DNA of 8,272 nucleotides, from NCBI GenBank assembly GCA_035938215.1, contig DASZHC010000046.1, positions 1-8,272 on the forward strand. The letters run 5' to 3'. How positions within the stretch are numbered: position 1 is the first letter of the stretch; each line of letters opens with the position of its first letter. Source of the DNA: DASZHC01 sp035938215 (lineage in GTDB: Bacteria > Verrucomicrobiota > Verrucomicrobiia > Chthoniobacterales > JAFAMB01). The notes beneath the pieces were generated by a model. The model had not been told where the DNA came from and did not search any database. It saw only the letters and a program-made list of their open reading frames with translations. This document shows positions 1 through 7,740 of this stretch, piece after piece. Position numbers and translations under genes: made by a program.

Positions 1-2018
1 CGGCAATCACCCCGTCGAAAGCATTCGGCAAGCACGTCCAGTATCTGCTCAAACTCTATTTCCAGGCGCTCGAACTGCGGGCGCAGGATCGGTTCCGTGA
101 TTTCCGGCAAGAGATGTCTGCGATAGACCAACTCCGTAGTCCGGGTGACCAGCGCCTGCAGAGCACGAACCAAGGCTCGCAGCCGGGCCCTTTCATCTTC
201 GGAACATCCGCTCATTCGAATCTGGCGGGCGGCCTGTAGAGCCTCTACCGGTAGGATCGCCAGCTGGGTTTGAATTTTCTCTGGATGCGCATCTCCACCC
301 AGCAACGCTTTGATCTGCGAAAGAATCCCAAGCAGATCATCTCGGAGGAGTCTTTGCGGCAAGACGGGCCAAATCAGTCTTCCAACCACCGTCGCGATCC
401 CCATTCCGATAATCAAGCCGAGAAAGCTGTCGATGATGGTCTGCGATGCCACCGGCTCCTGTGGATTGAGCCCGACGAATGTGCTGATGCTTAGATTGGT
501 GACTTGTATCCAGAAGGTATTTCCAGGGATTCGAATGGTAACGAAGCCGAACCAGAACAAAATGAAGAACAACGCCAAATTCATGACGAGATAGTCCGCT
601 AGAAACGGCGTGGTCAGAATAAGCAGGGCCGCGCAGGCCGTCAGAACAAGAGCTGCAAGGAAGCCGTTCTGAAAAGATCGCAGATCGCCCGTTCCGCCGG
701 CTCGCACGAATGGCCGCCCAAACAAACTCAGAGTCCAGGCCATGAGCGGAATTGAAGCTGACCCAGGCGGATTGATCCACTTGAGGAGAACGATTGAAAT
801 CACGGCAGATAACCCGCCCTTTACTCCGGCCTTTACCCAGAACCAGTCGATAGTGGGCAGAAAGTTCCAGTGGGGTTTAGCCTCGGGCAGCGGTTGGCCG
901 AGCCGGGGCAAACCTTCACTCAGGCTGCGGATGTTATTCAATTCATCGCGAAGCAAACGCAGGGCGGCGAACCCCGCGTAGAACGCCCTCGTCGTGTCAG
1001 GCGGCGCAGCGACAAAGACCTCCTGACGCCGCATCTCGTTCACCTTTTCCTCAAATGCCGCAAATGCCTCATTCAACCGGCTTGGGCGCAATTTTTCGCC
1101 TGGTCGATGCTGTCCGGTCAGAATGTCAAACTCTTCGGAAATAGCAGCCGCGACCGACTGAATTTCATGCTGCACCCGGCCCAGGATCGAAGGTTCCACC
1201 TGATGCCGACTGAGATCGAGTGCGGCGTGAAATAAGTTGGTCAGCGATACCAGGAATGCGTTGTAGCTTGAGAGGTGGGCGCCAAAGACGGTGCTCTCCC
1301 GGGCGCCGGCCTGCAGCAGATTTTTTAGAACGGATAACCGCCCGGCAAAATCTTGATCAATTTGTTCCGCCTGCACCGGAACGTTCATCCGGCCGATGTA
1401 AGCTTCGGTGTGCATCGAGACAAGGTTGCTTGCCGTCTTCAGAGCAGCGCGTCCCGATTCAACAAACTCCTCCCGCGCGTACCGAGGCCATACCAGGGTC
1501 GTTACGAGCAGCGAGCTAATGGCTCCATCCAGAATCTCCAGCGTCCGGTTCAGACCGATTTGCCAGACGTGAGCAGGATCCGTGACTCCATAGGTTGCGA
1601 CGGACAAAGTGGTAAGACCGACCAAGAAATAAGCATACGGAACCTGGCTTGCGGGAAATTGGCCGAATTTATAGCCGGCAAAGGTGACGACAAGGAAAAA
1701 TGCGGGCAAAAAGATCGCCGGCGTCGATACGTAGTCTCCGACGAGCCAGATACCCATCAGAGCTCCACCGACCGTACCCAGCACCCGCATGATCGCTTTG
1801 ACTGCGATTGAACCGACATAGTGTGATCCCATCATCACCAGCGCAGTTAGGACGGCCCAACTCGGATGCTCCAGACGGAGCAACAGTGCAAAATACAATG
1901 CGAGTAAAGCTGCCAGACTGAGCTTGATCCCGTACCGTATTCTCAGGTCAGCGAGCGCACCCAGGAGCGGCCAATGCCACTTTTGGGCGAAGGGAAGGGT
2001 TGCTGATTTGCCAGTCAT
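1..2018 (-). CDS. FUSC family inner-membrane protein (aromatic acid / fusaric acid exporter-like), C-terminus cut by window edge
   Basis: Read on the minus strand from ATG at 2018-2016, the frame stays open for 672 codons to the left edge. It shows the two-block FUSC layout. A hydrophobic block at about residues 31-178 contains HPSWAVLTAL, RVLGTVGGALMG and NRTLEILDGAISSLLVTTLVWP. A mainly helical, charged, probably cytoplasmic stretch follows at about 180-385. A second hydrophobic block lies at about 395-552 (with IPLMAWTLSLFGRP and LGLIIGMGIATVVGRLIWP), and then a charged helical tail. Relatives (YccS, AaeB and fusaric-acid resistance proteins) are about 650-750 aa, so little should be missing. 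Some family members export aromatic acids, but the substrate here cannot be read from sequence. No clear Shine-Dalgarno precedes this ATG, but I found no nearby in-frame alternative start. The gene diverges from imuA and is probably independent of it. Confidence 0.88.
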   Translation of the reverse strand, partial: MTGKSATLPFAQKWHWPLLGALADLRIRYGIKLSLAALLALYFALLLRLEHPSWAVLTALVMMGSHYVGSIAVKAIMRVLGTVGGALMGIWLVGDYVSTPAIFLPAFFLVVTFAGYKFGQFPASQVPYAYFLVGLTTLSVATYGVTDPAHVWQIGLNRTLEILDGAISSLLVTTLVWPRYAREEFVESGRAALKTASNLVSMHTEAYIGRMNVPVQAEQIDQDFAGRLSVLKNLLQAGARESTVFGAHLSSYNAFLVSLTNLFHAALDLSRHQVEPSILGRVQHEIQSVAAAISEEFDILTGQHRPGEKLRPSRLNEAFAAFEEKVNEMRRQEVFVAAPPDTTRAFYAGFAALRLLRDELNNIRSLSEGLPRLGQPLPEAKPHWNFLPTIDWFWVKAGVKGGLSAVISIVLLKWINPPGSASIPLMAWTLSLFGRPFVRAGGTGDLRSFQNGFLAALVLTACAALLILTTPFLADYLVMNLALFFILFWFGFVTIRIPGNTFWIQVTNLSISTFVGLNPQEPVASQTIIDSFLGLIIGMGIATVVGRLIWPVLPQRLLRDDLLGILSQIKALLGGDAHPEKIQTQLAILPVEALQAARQIRMSGCSEDERARLRALVRALQALVTRTTELVYRRHLLPEITEPILRPQFERLEIEFEQILDVLAECFRRGDC

Positions 2019-2233
2019 TGTGGACGCCAGCCAATTTGGAATAGATCAAAATGCTCCAATTGCGAAGGAGAAGCTGCGAAAAAAACTTGGATCTCTGCCT
2101 CTGGAACCTGCCAGATGCCCCACGCGGCGCATGACAGCCCGAATGCTGCCCGCCTCCCGAAGCAGCCGAAGCCTGCATTACTCCGGGTAGATCTATGCCG
2201 TCGAACCCTGTCTTCTGAAGCAATAATTTGATC

Positions 2234-2261
2234 TTGAAAGAAGTCTCGGCCCGGGCATAGT
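2234..2261 (+). promoter_or_regulatory. Candidate sigma70-type promoter of the imuA-imuB-dnaE2 cassette
   Basis: TTGAAA at 2234-2239 (5/6 to TTGACA) and CATAGT at 2256-2261 (4/6 to TATAAT) are separated by 16 bp. This predicts a transcription start around 2267-2270, within or just after the loop of the palindrome and only 7-10 nt before the imuA ATG. The transcript would be nearly leaderless. The -10 box overlaps the left arm of the palindrome and abuts the LexA-type core, which is the geometry expected of a repressed promoter. This is inferred from hexamer matching only. Confidence 0.45.
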
Positions 2262-2284
2262 GTTCATTAGAACACTATGCCCGG
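2251..2284. repeat. Perfect 34-bp inverted repeat (15-bp arms, 4-bp loop) across the imuA start
   Basis: The left arm CCGGGCATAGTGTTC (2251-2265) is the exact reverse complement of the right arm GAACACTATGCCCGG (2270-2284), with ATTA between. The flanking pair 2250/2285 (C and C) does not match, so the symmetry ends there. The imuA start codon (2277-2279) lies inside the right arm. The symmetry goes well beyond the 14-bp LexA-type core, so the outer bases may serve extra protein contacts or RNA folding. Confidence 0.95.
2261..2274. promoter_or_regulatory. LexA operator (SOS box), TGTTC-N4-GAACA type
   Basis: TGTTCATTAGAACA is a perfect match to the palindromic TGTTC-N4-GAACA motif that I recall being reported for Verrucomicrobia LexA. 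It differs from the Escherichia coli CTGT-N8-ACAG box and from the alphaproteobacterial GTTC-N7-GTTC repeat. It lies 2 bp before the imuA ATG, directly after the candidate -10 box, where bound LexA would block RNA polymerase. imuA-imuB-dnaE2 cassettes are classic SOS regulon members. I saw no equivalent box in front of dnaE2, so this site probably controls the whole cassette. Confidence 0.85.
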
Positions 2285-2912
2285 CTCGCCTAAAATCATC
2301 CAGTTACGCAAGTTTTTAGCCGAACGTTTTCCCCAGCAAAAAACTACCCATCTTCTTGCCCCCACCGGTTGGTCACCACTTGATTCTCTTCTGGGAGGCG
2401 GTCTACCCAAAGGATCCATTACCCAACTGATCATCCCCCATATCAGCGCGGGAGGATCAATCGTATTACATGAAATCATCGAAGCGATGCATCAACACTC
2501 CCAATGTGTCGCCCTTATCGATGGCAAAAACTCCTTCGAACCTTCCACAGACTATCCCCTCCTCCTCTGGATTCGCTGTCAAAACGTCGCTCAGGCCCTT
2601 AAGGCAACAGACCTGGTTCTCCGGGACAGTAATCTTCCATTAAGTATTCTGGATTTTAAGCAGAACTCAGATACCGAACTCAGAAAAATTCCTGGCACAA
2701 CATGGTACCGTTTTCAGCGCATTATCGAGGAGAACGGAGGCACGCTCCTAACCATTACACGTCATCCTCTTGTGAGCAGTGCACAGATCAGTATCTCGCT
2801 GACGCATCAACTTAGATTCGATGATCTGACATCATTTCGACCGGAAATAATCAAACTTTTCTCTTTGGAAATTGTACGTCGCCGATTTGAACTGGAATAT
2901 CGATATGCCTAA
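2277..2912 (+). CDS. imuA: ImuA, RecA-like accessory protein of the SOS mutasome (degenerate ATPase)
   Basis: This 211-aa protein is the RecA-like partner of ImuB and DnaE2 in damage-induced mutagenic translesion synthesis. Visible hallmarks are LRKFLAERFP (10-19), the RecA-type entry GGGLPKGSITQLI (40-52), VALIDGKNSFEPS (78-90), LLLWIRCQN (95-103), ALKATDLVLRDSNLPLSILDF (107-127) and TTWYRFQRIIEENGG (141-155). The Walker A position, GPESSGKT in RecA, reads PHISAGGS (54-61), so the lysine is glycine. The RecA catalytic glutamate position, after the beta strand ending LID, is lysine 84. ATP hydrolysis is therefore unlikely. The ATG lies in a palindrome with no Shine-Dalgarno, but no in-frame start codon follows for many residues and the N-terminal motifs require this start. 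It overlaps imuB by 8 nt. Confidence 0.9.
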   Translation: MPGSPKIIQLRKFLAERFPQQKTTHLLAPTGWSPLDSLLGGGLPKGSITQLIIPHISAGGSIVLHEIIEAMHQHSQCVALIDGKNSFEPSTDYPLLLWIRCQNVAQALKATDLVLRDSNLPLSILDFKQNSDTELRKIPGTTWYRFQRIIEENGGTLLTITRHPLVSSAQISISLTHQLRFDDLTSFRPEIIKLFSLEIVRRRFELEYRYA

Positions 2913-4476
2913 AATTGGAACTAGCTGTTTTGTTGTTGTTTACATTCCTTTTTACTTTTTGCAGTGTGCCCGTCAAAAACGCTTGCTACAAAGAGCTGGA
3001 AATGATGATGTGTCATCAAAGCAGCTCTCTTTGGATGTCACGGTTGAAGATCATTATTCCGATTTGTTTTCTTCCCCTGTTTTTGAGGAAACGTGTGCCG
3101 ATATTCCTGCAGCCCTGCTGGATGATGATGGTATTCATGTCATCGAGCTGAATCTCGCTGCAGAAGAGGCTGGAATTCGACCCGGAGCATCGACAAGCCA
3201 GGCAATTGCCCGTGCTCCCGAGCTTGTTTTATACACCCGCGCTCTATCTCACGAACGGCAACTCCAGGATGTGTTGCTCCAGCTTGCGTACAGTTATTCG
3301 CCATTCATCGAAAATAGTGCTCCCGGCGTCTGCACGATCGATGTAACGAAGACACGTAATCAACAGAGCGGCCTGAGAAAATTGTTGGCTCAATTACGAG
3401 CTGTCGGCCTCAAGGCCCAGGCGGGCATAGGACCCAATCCGGAGATTGCTCTCCAGGCAGCAAAGATTGCTGATCCGGTCCTTGAGATTTCACACGATTG
3501 CAATCTGCTTCAATCTTTGCCGTTGGAATCTTTAGATCCCTCTCCCTTTTTACTCGATATTTTGAAAAGCTGGGGAGTGCGAACACTTGGGGCATTGACC
3601 CGACTGCCGCGGGACGAAATTGGGCAACGTCTCGGGTTGGAAGGTTTATCGCTTTGGGATCGCGCCGGCGGGCGATCCACGAAAGTGCTTCAATTTGTTC
3701 AGCCGTCCGAGACATTTGAAGAATCAATCGACTTTGAACAGCGCCTGGAAACGCTCGAACCTCTTTTGTTTATTCTCAGGCGTTTTCTGGAAAGATTATC
3801 GCTGCGCATCGAGTCGGTTTACCTCCTGATCGCCGAGTTGCACCTGGTGCTTACCCTGGAAAATGGAGAAAAAATTGTTCGTTCCCTGCAAATTCCAGCT
3901 CCAACCAGAGATGTCGAGGTTCTCTATGGGACTGCTGTCCAATATCTGGAAACGCTCCAAACGACTGCGCCGGTAACAAGTTTTCATCTGGAAATCAAGC
4001 CGAGCAAACCTGATGGCCATCAGTTTGATTTATTTCAGGGAAAGCTTCGAGATCCCAACCGGTTCTTTCAGACGTTGGCAAGGCTGGCTGCATTAGTGGG
4101 CACCGAAGGAGTCGGTATACCTCAACAAATCAATACCCATCGGCCAGACAGTCTTCGAATCCAGACGCCGGAATTCGACTGGTCCTGGCATAGTGTTAAA
4201 AATACGAGCCGCCCAAAAATTGGACCCGGTTTACGCCGTTATCGTCCGGGAATCATCGCCAGCGTTGAATTAGACAAAGACAAACCTGTCTTGGTACAAA
4301 GCAACCTGATTTCCGGTAAAATTCTGGAAGCGCGTGGTCCTTGGAATTTATCGGGAAATTGGTGGGATCGCGCTCGCTGGGAAATCAGAGAATGGGACGT
4401 GGTACTGGAGGATGGGAGCATTTACCGTCTGGCCCAAGACCTGAGTCAATGGGAAGTGGTGGGGGTGTATGATTGA
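2905..4476 (+). CDS. imuB: ImuB, Y-family pseudo-polymerase scaffold of the SOS mutasome
   Basis: This 523-aa protein has the Y-family fold but appears catalytically dead. In the first motif, where active enzymes have VDxDxFYA, it reads VYIPFYFLQ (12-20), so both aspartate positions are lost. The second motif, normally SxDE, reads TIDVT (144-148), with valine in place of glutamate. Typical ImuB wording follows: QAGIGPNPEIALQAAKIA (172-189), the helix-hairpin-helix-like LKSWGVRTLGALTRLP, and LRDPNRFFQTLARLAALVG. A QFDLF motif at 373-377 fits a beta-clamp binding site. I start at ATG 2905, overlapping the imuA stop (ATGCCTAA) behind a weak TGGAA. An ATG 33 nt upstream would add residues not expected before the first beta strand. 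The segment at about 25-68 is longer and more acidic than I expect for ImuB. Cotranscribed and probably translationally coupled with imuA. Confidence 0.93.
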   Translation: MPKIGTSCFVVVYIPFYFLQCARQKRLLQRAGNDDVSSKQLSLDVTVEDHYSDLFSSPVFEETCADIPAALLDDDGIHVIELNLAAEEAGIRPGASTSQAIARAPELVLYTRALSHERQLQDVLLQLAYSYSPFIENSAPGVCTIDVTKTRNQQSGLRKLLAQLRAVGLKAQAGIGPNPEIALQAAKIADPVLEISHDCNLLQSLPLESLDPSPFLLDILKSWGVRTLGALTRLPRDEIGQRLGLEGLSLWDRAGGRSTKVLQFVQPSETFEESIDFEQRLETLEPLLFILRRFLERLSLRIESVYLLIAELHLVLTLENGEKIVRSLQIPAPTRDVEVLYGTAVQYLETLQTTAPVTSFHLEIKPSKPDGHQFDLFQGKLRDPNRFFQTLARLAALVGTEGVGIPQQINTHRPDSLRIQTPEFDWSWHSVKNTSRPKIGPGLRRYRPGIIASVELDKDKPVLVQSNLISGKILEARGPWNLSGNWWDRARWEIREWDVVLEDGSIYRLAQDLSQWEVVGVYD

Positions 4477-4482
4477 GGGTTT

Positions 4483-4552
4483 GGCGTTCGGGGTTCGGAG
4501 TTCGGGGTTCGGCGTTCGGGGTTCGGCGTTCGGAGTTCGGGGGTCGGCGCTC
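4483..4552 (+). repeat. Heptanucleotide tandem repeat, ten units of GGNGTTC
   Basis: Ten consecutive 7-bp units fill 70 bp: GGCGTTC, GGGGTTC, GGAGTTC, GGGGTTC, GGCGTTC, GGGGTTC, GGCGTTC, GGAGTTC, GGGGGTC and GGCGCTC. The third base is variable (C, G or A) and the last two units carry changes in the TTC part. The array begins 6 bp after the imuB stop and ends 76 bp before the dnaE2 ATG, so it lies wholly in the spacer. It resembles the short tandem heptamer repeats scattered through some bacterial genomes. Copy-number change would alter the imuB-dnaE2 distance without altering a reading frame. Confidence 0.93.
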
Positions 4553-4628
4553 ACCATCAACCTGACGCCAAATTCAAACCCATTCCGACCTTTGAGTCCT
4601 CTCTGTGGTGAATTCCCGTTTCTTTGCC

Positions 4629-7600
4629 ATGTCTTTCCCTAACTACGTCGAACTCCATGCTCGAAGCGCGTTCAGCTTTCTCCGGGGAAGCTCTTCACCC
4701 GAACATTTGGCCTTCAGAGCAGCAGAGCTTCAGTTGCCGGCATTGGCGTTATGTGATCGTGATGGTGTTTTTGGTGCGCCACGGTTCTACACAGCCGCGC
4801 AGGAATGCGGGATCCGTCCCATCGTCGGCAGTGAGTTAACAATGGAAGATGGGTCGGTCTTGCCGGTGCTCGTGCAATCGCAAAAAGGATACCAAAATCT
4901 ATGTCGATTACTTTCACAAGCCAAACTGCGTTCGCCTAAGAATGAAAGCTCGATTAGCTGGTCTGAGCTATCGGGGTTTGCGGAGGGATTGATCTGTTTG
5001 ACCGGAGACGAAGAAGGCCCCCTCCACCAGGCTTTGGGTACCGGTGACTTTTCCATGGCTGAGAAGCGCCTTGATTTGCTCAAGAACATATTCGGGGCGC
5101 ATCATTTATTTGTCGAAATTCAACGGCATGCCCTTCGCACTGAACAATGGTTAAATCGTCAGCTTTGCGAGCTTGCGGAACGGCATAGTTTAAAACTTCT
5201 TGCAACGAACGGTGTGCTCTATGGCACACACGACCGCCGCACAGCGCTGGATGTATTTACATGCGCAAGGAATCACACCCATCTGGATGCTGCGGGCAGA
5301 TTGCTGGAGCCTAATGCGGAACGCCATCTCAAAGACTATGCGGCGATGACAGAACTTTTTTCCGACCTGCCGCATGCCATTGCTAATACCGTTGCTGTTG
5401 CTAATGAGATCGAATTCACCCTCAATAATCTGGGCTACCAATTTCCTAAATTCCCGGTACCGACCGGCGAAGATATGGACAGCTTCCTTGAGAAACAGGT
5501 CTGGAAGGGAGCTCAGCAGCGTTACTCTAAAATCACTGAACGCATTCGATCACAAATCAATCGCGAACTAGCGTTAATCCGAAAACTCGAGTTCCCCGGT
5601 TATTTTCTCATCGTCTGGGATCTTGTTCGATATTGCCGGGAATCGAACATTATGGTTCAGGGGCGGGGCAGCGCGGCCAATAGCGCAGTTTGTTACAGCC
5701 TGGGAATCACTGCCGTCGACCCGATCGGAGGGAATCTATTATTTGAACGTTTTTTGAGTGAGGGACGAAAAGGCTGGCCTGACATCGATCTTGATCTGCC
5801 GAGCGGCGATCGTCGCGAACAAGTGATCCAGGAAGTCTATCGGCGGTATGGAAGATCTGGCGCGGCCATGACTGCCAATGTCATCACCTTCCGCGGCCGC
5901 AGTGCCATGCGCGAAACGGGAAAAGCCCTGAATTTGCCGGAAGATGTCATGGACCGTTTTTCGCGTTTGTACGCAAATGGCGATTTTCCACATACGCTTG
6001 AAGCGCATGACCAACTCAAACAGGCGGGCCTGCCTTCGAATCATCCTCGAGTCAATGCCTTTCTCCAAGTCTATTGCGCCATTTATGGCCTGCCCAGGCA
6101 CCTCGGCCAGCATTCGGGTGGGATGGTCATCTGTGAAGGGCAATTGGATACGATCGTTCCGTTGGAAAACGCCACGATGCCGGGACGCACCGTCATTCAA
6201 TGGGACAAAGATGATTGCGAAGATCTGGGGATTGTTAAGGTCGATCTGCTCGGTCTGGGGATGATGGCCGCATTACAGGATGCGATCGAGATCTGCAACC
6301 AGAGGGGGCACCCGGTTGATCTTGCCGCTCTTCCTAAAGATGATCCGGCGACATATGACATGCTTTGCAAGGCCGACACCATTGGCGTATTCCAGGTCGA
6401 GAGCCGCGCTCAAATGGCTACCTTGCCCCGGATGAAGCCGAGAGAATTTTACGATCTTGTCATTGAAGTCGCCATTATTCGTCCCGGACCAATTCAAGGT
6501 CATCTTATGCATCCTTACCTGGCACGGCGCGAAGGAATTGAAGCAGTTACCTATCTCGATCCTCGGCTTACACCGGTTCTGGAACGAACACTTGGGGTAC
6601 CTCTATTTCAGGAACAGATGCTGAAAATTGCCATGGTGATGGCCAATTTTTCCGGAGATGAAGCCGAAGAATTGCGGCGAGCGCTCAGTTACCATCGTTC
6701 ACAGGAGCGAATGCAACGCGTCGAAACCAAGTTGCGCTCCGCCCTCCGCGCCAATGGCGTAAAGGATGAAGTGGCTGAGAAAATTCTTGCTGCCATTACT
6801 TCGTTTGCGCTCTACGGATTTCCAGAATCGCATGCGATCAGCTTCGCATTGATCACCTACGCCAGTTCCTGGTTAAAGGTGCATCGTCCCGCCGAATTCT
6901 TTGTGGGCCTGCTCAATAATCAGCCAATGGGTTTCTACTCTCCGGCGACCTTGATTAAAGATGCACAACGCGGCAACCTCAAAATCCGTTCGGTCTCCAT
7001 AACTCATTCCGAATGGTTGTGCACCGTTGAGTCAGATCAATCGATCAGACTCGGCTTTTGCCTGACACGCGGCATCAACGAAATTCGCGTGCAGCAAATG
7101 GTGAAAACACGCAAGGAAAGATCATTCACAAGCATCCAGGACTTTCGCCAACGAACCTTTTTTGAGCGCGATGAATTAAGGATATTGGCCAAAGCCGGCG
7201 CGCTGAATCCTCTCGCCGAGCATCGGCGCGATGCGCTTTGGTCCATTGAGGGTGAGGTTTATCAGGGAGAATTATTTTTTGATACCCCTTCGACTTCTCC
7301 TTTGGGCCCAATGCAGCCGGTCGAACGTCTAGAGGCAGATTTTGACACGATGCATCTCACCATCGGGCCTCATCCGATGGCTTATATTCGTGAATCATTA
7401 CCTAAAGACATCTGGCGCAGCTCTGACCTGCCGTTTGCAGAAAACGGATCGCTCATCCGAGTAGCGGGATTGGCCATTTGTCGTCAACGCCCCGGGACCG
7501 CCAAGGGTTTTGTGTTTATCAGCCTCGAAGATGAAACGGGTATTTCGAATGTGATAGTGCCCCCCAGGATGTTCGAAAAAAATCGTCTGACCATTACACA

Positions 7601-7727
7601 GGAGACATTTCTGTTAATCGAGGGCATATTTCAGATTCGTTCAAACGTGATTCACATCCGGGCAAAGAAAATTGAACGATTACCTGCCTTTGTGTTGGAA
7701 ACATCAGATTCCCACGATTTTCATTGA
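4629..7727 (+). CDS. dnaE2: DnaE2 / ImuC, error-prone DNA polymerase III alpha-type subunit
   Basis: This 1032-aa protein matches the usual DnaE2 length of roughly 1020-1090 aa. An N-terminal PHP domain starts YVELHARSAFSFLRGSSSPEHL (6-27); the HxH metal motif of many DnaE proteins reads HAR here, so the PHP site looks degenerate. The polymerase core holds GYFLIVWDLVRYC (324-336), GRGSAANSAVCYSLGI (345-360) and PDIDLDLPSGDRRE (384-397). D385, D387 and D539 (in KVDLLGL) match the three catalytic aspartates. QGELF (879-883) fits the QxxLF beta-clamp motif. An OB-fold spans about 939-1015, and the C-terminus SHDFH is typical. ATG 4629 gives the family-like start MSFPNYVELH; GTG codons at 4605 and 4608 are in-frame alternatives with no better ribosome site. 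The 152-nt gap after imuB holds a heptamer repeat and no SOS box, so expression probably depends on the imuA promoter. Confidence 0.96.
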   Translation: MSFPNYVELHARSAFSFLRGSSSPEHLAFRAAELQLPALALCDRDGVFGAPRFYTAAQECGIRPIVGSELTMEDGSVLPVLVQSQKGYQNLCRLLSQAKLRSPKNESSISWSELSGFAEGLICLTGDEEGPLHQALGTGDFSMAEKRLDLLKNIFGAHHLFVEIQRHALRTEQWLNRQLCELAERHSLKLLATNGVLYGTHDRRTALDVFTCARNHTHLDAAGRLLEPNAERHLKDYAAMTELFSDLPHAIANTVAVANEIEFTLNNLGYQFPKFPVPTGEDMDSFLEKQVWKGAQQRYSKITERIRSQINRELALIRKLEFPGYFLIVWDLVRYCRESNIMVQGRGSAANSAVCYSLGITAVDPIGGNLLFERFLSEGRKGWPDIDLDLPSGDRREQVIQEVYRRYGRSGAAMTANVITFRGRSAMRETGKALNLPEDVMDRFSRLYANGDFPHTLEAHDQLKQAGLPSNHPRVNAFLQVYCAIYGLPRHLGQHSGGMVICEGQLDTIVPLENATMPGRTVIQWDKDDCEDLGIVKVDLLGLGMMAALQDAIEICNQRGHPVDLAALPKDDPATYDMLCKADTIGVFQVESRAQMATLPRMKPREFYDLVIEVAIIRPGPIQGHLMHPYLARREGIEAVTYLDPRLTPVLERTLGVPLFQEQMLKIAMVMANFSGDEAEELRRALSYHRSQERMQRVETKLRSALRANGVKDEVAEKILAAITSFALYGFPESHAISFALITYASSWLKVHRPAEFFVGLLNNQPMGFYSPATLIKDAQRGNLKIRSVSITHSEWLCTVESDQSIRLGFCLTRGINEIRVQQMVKTRKERSFTSIQDFRQRTFFERDELRILAKAGALNPLAEHRRDALWSIEGEVYQGELFFDTPSTSPLGPMQPVERLEADFDTMHLTIGPHPMAYIRESLPKDIWRSSDLPFAENGSLIRVAGLAICRQRPGTAKGFVFISLEDETGISNVIVPPRMFEKNRLTITQETFLLIEGIFQIRSNVIHIRAKKIERLPAFVLETSDSHDFH

Positions 7728-7740
7728 CGCAACAAACAGC

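Noticed and set aside
337..780. 147-codon minus-strand frame and several plus-strand frames in 270-2190
   Set aside because: They overlap the continuous 672-codon FUSC frame, which has coherent transmembrane blocks and family motifs. The alternatives have arginine-rich, low-order translations typical of shadow frames.
1948..2223. Possible upstream extension or small gene before the FUSC start
   Set aside because: This minus-strand frame is out of register with the FUSC frame, overlaps its first 24 codons or so, and shows no recognisable protein.
2251..2284. The palindrome as an intrinsic terminator
   Set aside because: It has a strong stem but no T-run on either side, its core is an exact LexA-type box, and it overlaps a start codon.
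4483..4552. GTTC units of the heptamer array as an array of LexA half-sites
   Set aside because: The GTTC elements are direct repeats 7 bp apart on one strand. They never form the GTTC-N4-GAAC palindrome seen before imuA, nor the GTTC-N7-GTTC spacing.
4348..4560. Minus-strand frame with a PRTPN-type repeated peptide
   Set aside because: The repeated peptide is only the heptamer array read backwards, continuing into antisense imuB. There is no supporting start signal or family resemblance.
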